Shown here: positions 6,358-6,782 of the stretch, piece by piece
Numbering within the stretch: position 1 is the stretch's first letter
Layout: the number at the start of each line of letters is the position of its first letter
Assembly (NCBI GenBank): GCA_036734385.1
Contig: DAIMYQ010000054.1
Span: 1-6,782 of the forward strand
Source: JAAYPI01 sp036734385
Lineage (GTDB): Bacteria > Bacteroidota > Bacteroidia > Bacteroidales > Paludibacteraceae
Direction: 5' to 3'
DNA length: 6,782 nt
The notes under the pieces: generated by a model
Database searches by the model: none
Seen by the model: the letters and a program-made list of their open reading frames with translations, nothing else
Told to the model about the DNA's origin: nothing
Made by a program: the position numbers and the translations under genes

Positions 6358-6365
6358 TAACTTTG
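6358..6365 (+). promoter_or_regulatory. Bacteroidetes-type -7 promoter box before groES
   Basis: TAACTTTG matches TAnnTTTG exactly. A weak -33 candidate is TCTG at 6337-6340, 17 bases upstream. Transcription would start near 6370-6372, leaving a leader of about 57 bases before ATG 6428. The last two bases overlap the candidate sigma-54 -24 element, so the two promoters would compete for polymerase. Confidence 0.5.
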
Positions 6366-6379
6366 GCACAAAATGTGCT
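6364..6379 (+). promoter_or_regulatory. Candidate sigma-54 (-24/-12) promoter of groESL
   Basis: TGGCACAAAATGTGCT fits the sigma-54 consensus TGGCACR-N4-TTGCW with one mismatch (G for T at 6375). The invariant GG (6365-6366) and GC (6377-6378) have exactly 10 bases between them. The start point would be about 12 bases after GC, near 6390, upstream of both possible groES starts. The same bases form an inverted repeat (GCACA-AAA-TGTGC, 6366-6378), so a repressor operator is the main alternative. It is not the CIRCE element. Confidence 0.5.
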
Positions 6380-6427
6380 ATAGCAAGGATAAAACAATTA
6401 ATGTTTAATCAATTAAATAATACAGAA

Positions 6428-6697
6428 ATGACTATTAAACCATTAGCAGACAGAGTTTTAGTTAAACCTACTGCACCAGAAGAAAAAACAGCAAGTGGAA
6501 TTATCATTCCAGAATCTGCAAAAGAAAAACCTCTAAAAGGTGAAGTTATTGCCGTAGGCAATGGTACAAAAGACGAAGAAATGGTCGTAAAAAAAGGTGA
6601 TACCGTTTTGTATGGTAAATATGCCGGCACCGAAATTGAACTTGACACCGAGAAGTTTCTTATCATGCGTCAAAGTGACATTTTAGCTATCATCTAA
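6428..6697 (+). CDS. groES: Co-chaperonin GroES (10 kDa chaperonin)
   Basis: Forms the heptameric lid on GroEL and seals the folding chamber. Starting at ATG 6428 the protein is MTIKPLADRVLVKP... and 89 residues, the usual length. The mobile loop that binds GroEL is visible as EEKTASGIIIPESAKEKP (about 16-33), followed by GEVIAVGNG, VKKGDTVLYGKYAGTEIE and the C-terminal MRQSDILAII. An in-frame ATG at 6401 would add nine residues (MFNQLNNTE) not seen in the family; 6428 is preferred. It stands at the head of groES-groEL, 41 bases before groEL, behind its own promoter region. Confidence 0.97.
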   Translation: MTIKPLADRVLVKPTAPEEKTASGIIIPESAKEKPLKGEVIAVGNGTKDEEMVVKKGDTVLYGKYAGTEIELDTEKFLIMRQSDILAII

Positions 6698-6738
6698 CAT
6701 CCAAAAAAAATTATTTTTCACATTAAAAACACAAAAAA

Positions 6739-6782
6739 ATGGCAAAAGAAATTAAATTTGATATTGAAGCTCGCGACCAACT
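6739..6782 (+). CDS. groEL: Chaperonin GroEL, 5' end only
   Basis: Fourteen whole codons starting at ATG 6739 read MAKEIKFDIEARDQ, the standard Bacteroidetes GroEL N-terminus; the gene runs off the right edge. It follows groES by 41 AT-rich bases with no terminator or promoter box, so the two are co-transcribed. Nothing can be said about the rest of the protein. Confidence 0.95.
   Translation, partial: MAKEIKFDIEARDQ

Noticed and set aside
6364..6380. CIRCE/HrcA operator at groES
   Set aside because: CIRCE is TTAGCACTC-N9-GAGTGCTAA; here the arms are GCACA/TGTGC with a 3-base spacer and no GAGTG half.
1..6782. CRISPR array or tRNA/rRNA genes
   Set aside because: No regularly spaced direct repeats and no cloverleaf-like or rRNA-like segments were seen on either strand.

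Overview
The window looks like a low-GC member of the Bacteroidetes, most likely order Bacteroidales. The evidence is a run of proteins with Bacteroidales-like sequence (RlmN, PdxA, a receiver-less sigma-54 activator, an LptE-like lipoprotein, SecG, GroES/GroEL), the lack of Shine-Dalgarno sequences before most starts, and two matches to the Bacteroidetes -7 promoter box TAnnTTTG. Family calls rest on reading motifs and on memory of the families; no database search was run.

Layout. (1) Bases 1-1038 form an AT-rich accessory segment. It opens with the 3' end of a gene for a small peptide with a double-glycine (GG) secretion leader and an aromatic-rich core. A perfect 13-bp hairpin follows, then a complete CPBP-family membrane protease-like gene, a family often found as bacteriocin immunity proteins. 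(2) Bases 1039-1368 hold no intact gene. There is a start-less 40-codon open tail that looks like the end of a decayed gene, a 20-bp-stem hairpin 28 bases after its stop, and a TATCTTTG promoter box. (3) Bases 1369-6267 hold six tightly packed plus-strand genes: rlmN, pdxA, a sigma-54-dependent activator, an lptE-like gene, a TPR-like protein of unknown function, and secG. Gaps are 0, 30, 3, 8 and 7 bases, and a textbook terminator lies just after secG, so this is probably one operon. (4) Bases 6327-6782 carry the groES-groEL transcription unit: a promoter region, complete groES and the first 14 codons of groEL.

How they fit together. The operon combines ribosome modification (RlmN), vitamin B6 synthesis (PdxA) and envelope biogenesis (LptE-like lipoprotein, SecG) with a regulator that can only act through RNA polymerase carrying sigma-54. 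Just downstream, the groESL control region contains a strong match to a sigma-54 -24/-12 promoter (TGGCAC, then GC with the required GG-N10-GC spacing), overlapping a Bacteroidetes housekeeping -7 box. This suggests dual-promoter control of the chaperonin, possibly involving the activator encoded about 1.7 kb upstream.

The most interesting points are the GG-leader peptide next to the CPBP gene (a possible peptide toxin, signal or natural-product system with its immunity gene, cut by the window edge), the candidate sigma-54 promoter at groESL, and the decayed gene end between the accessory segment and the core operon.
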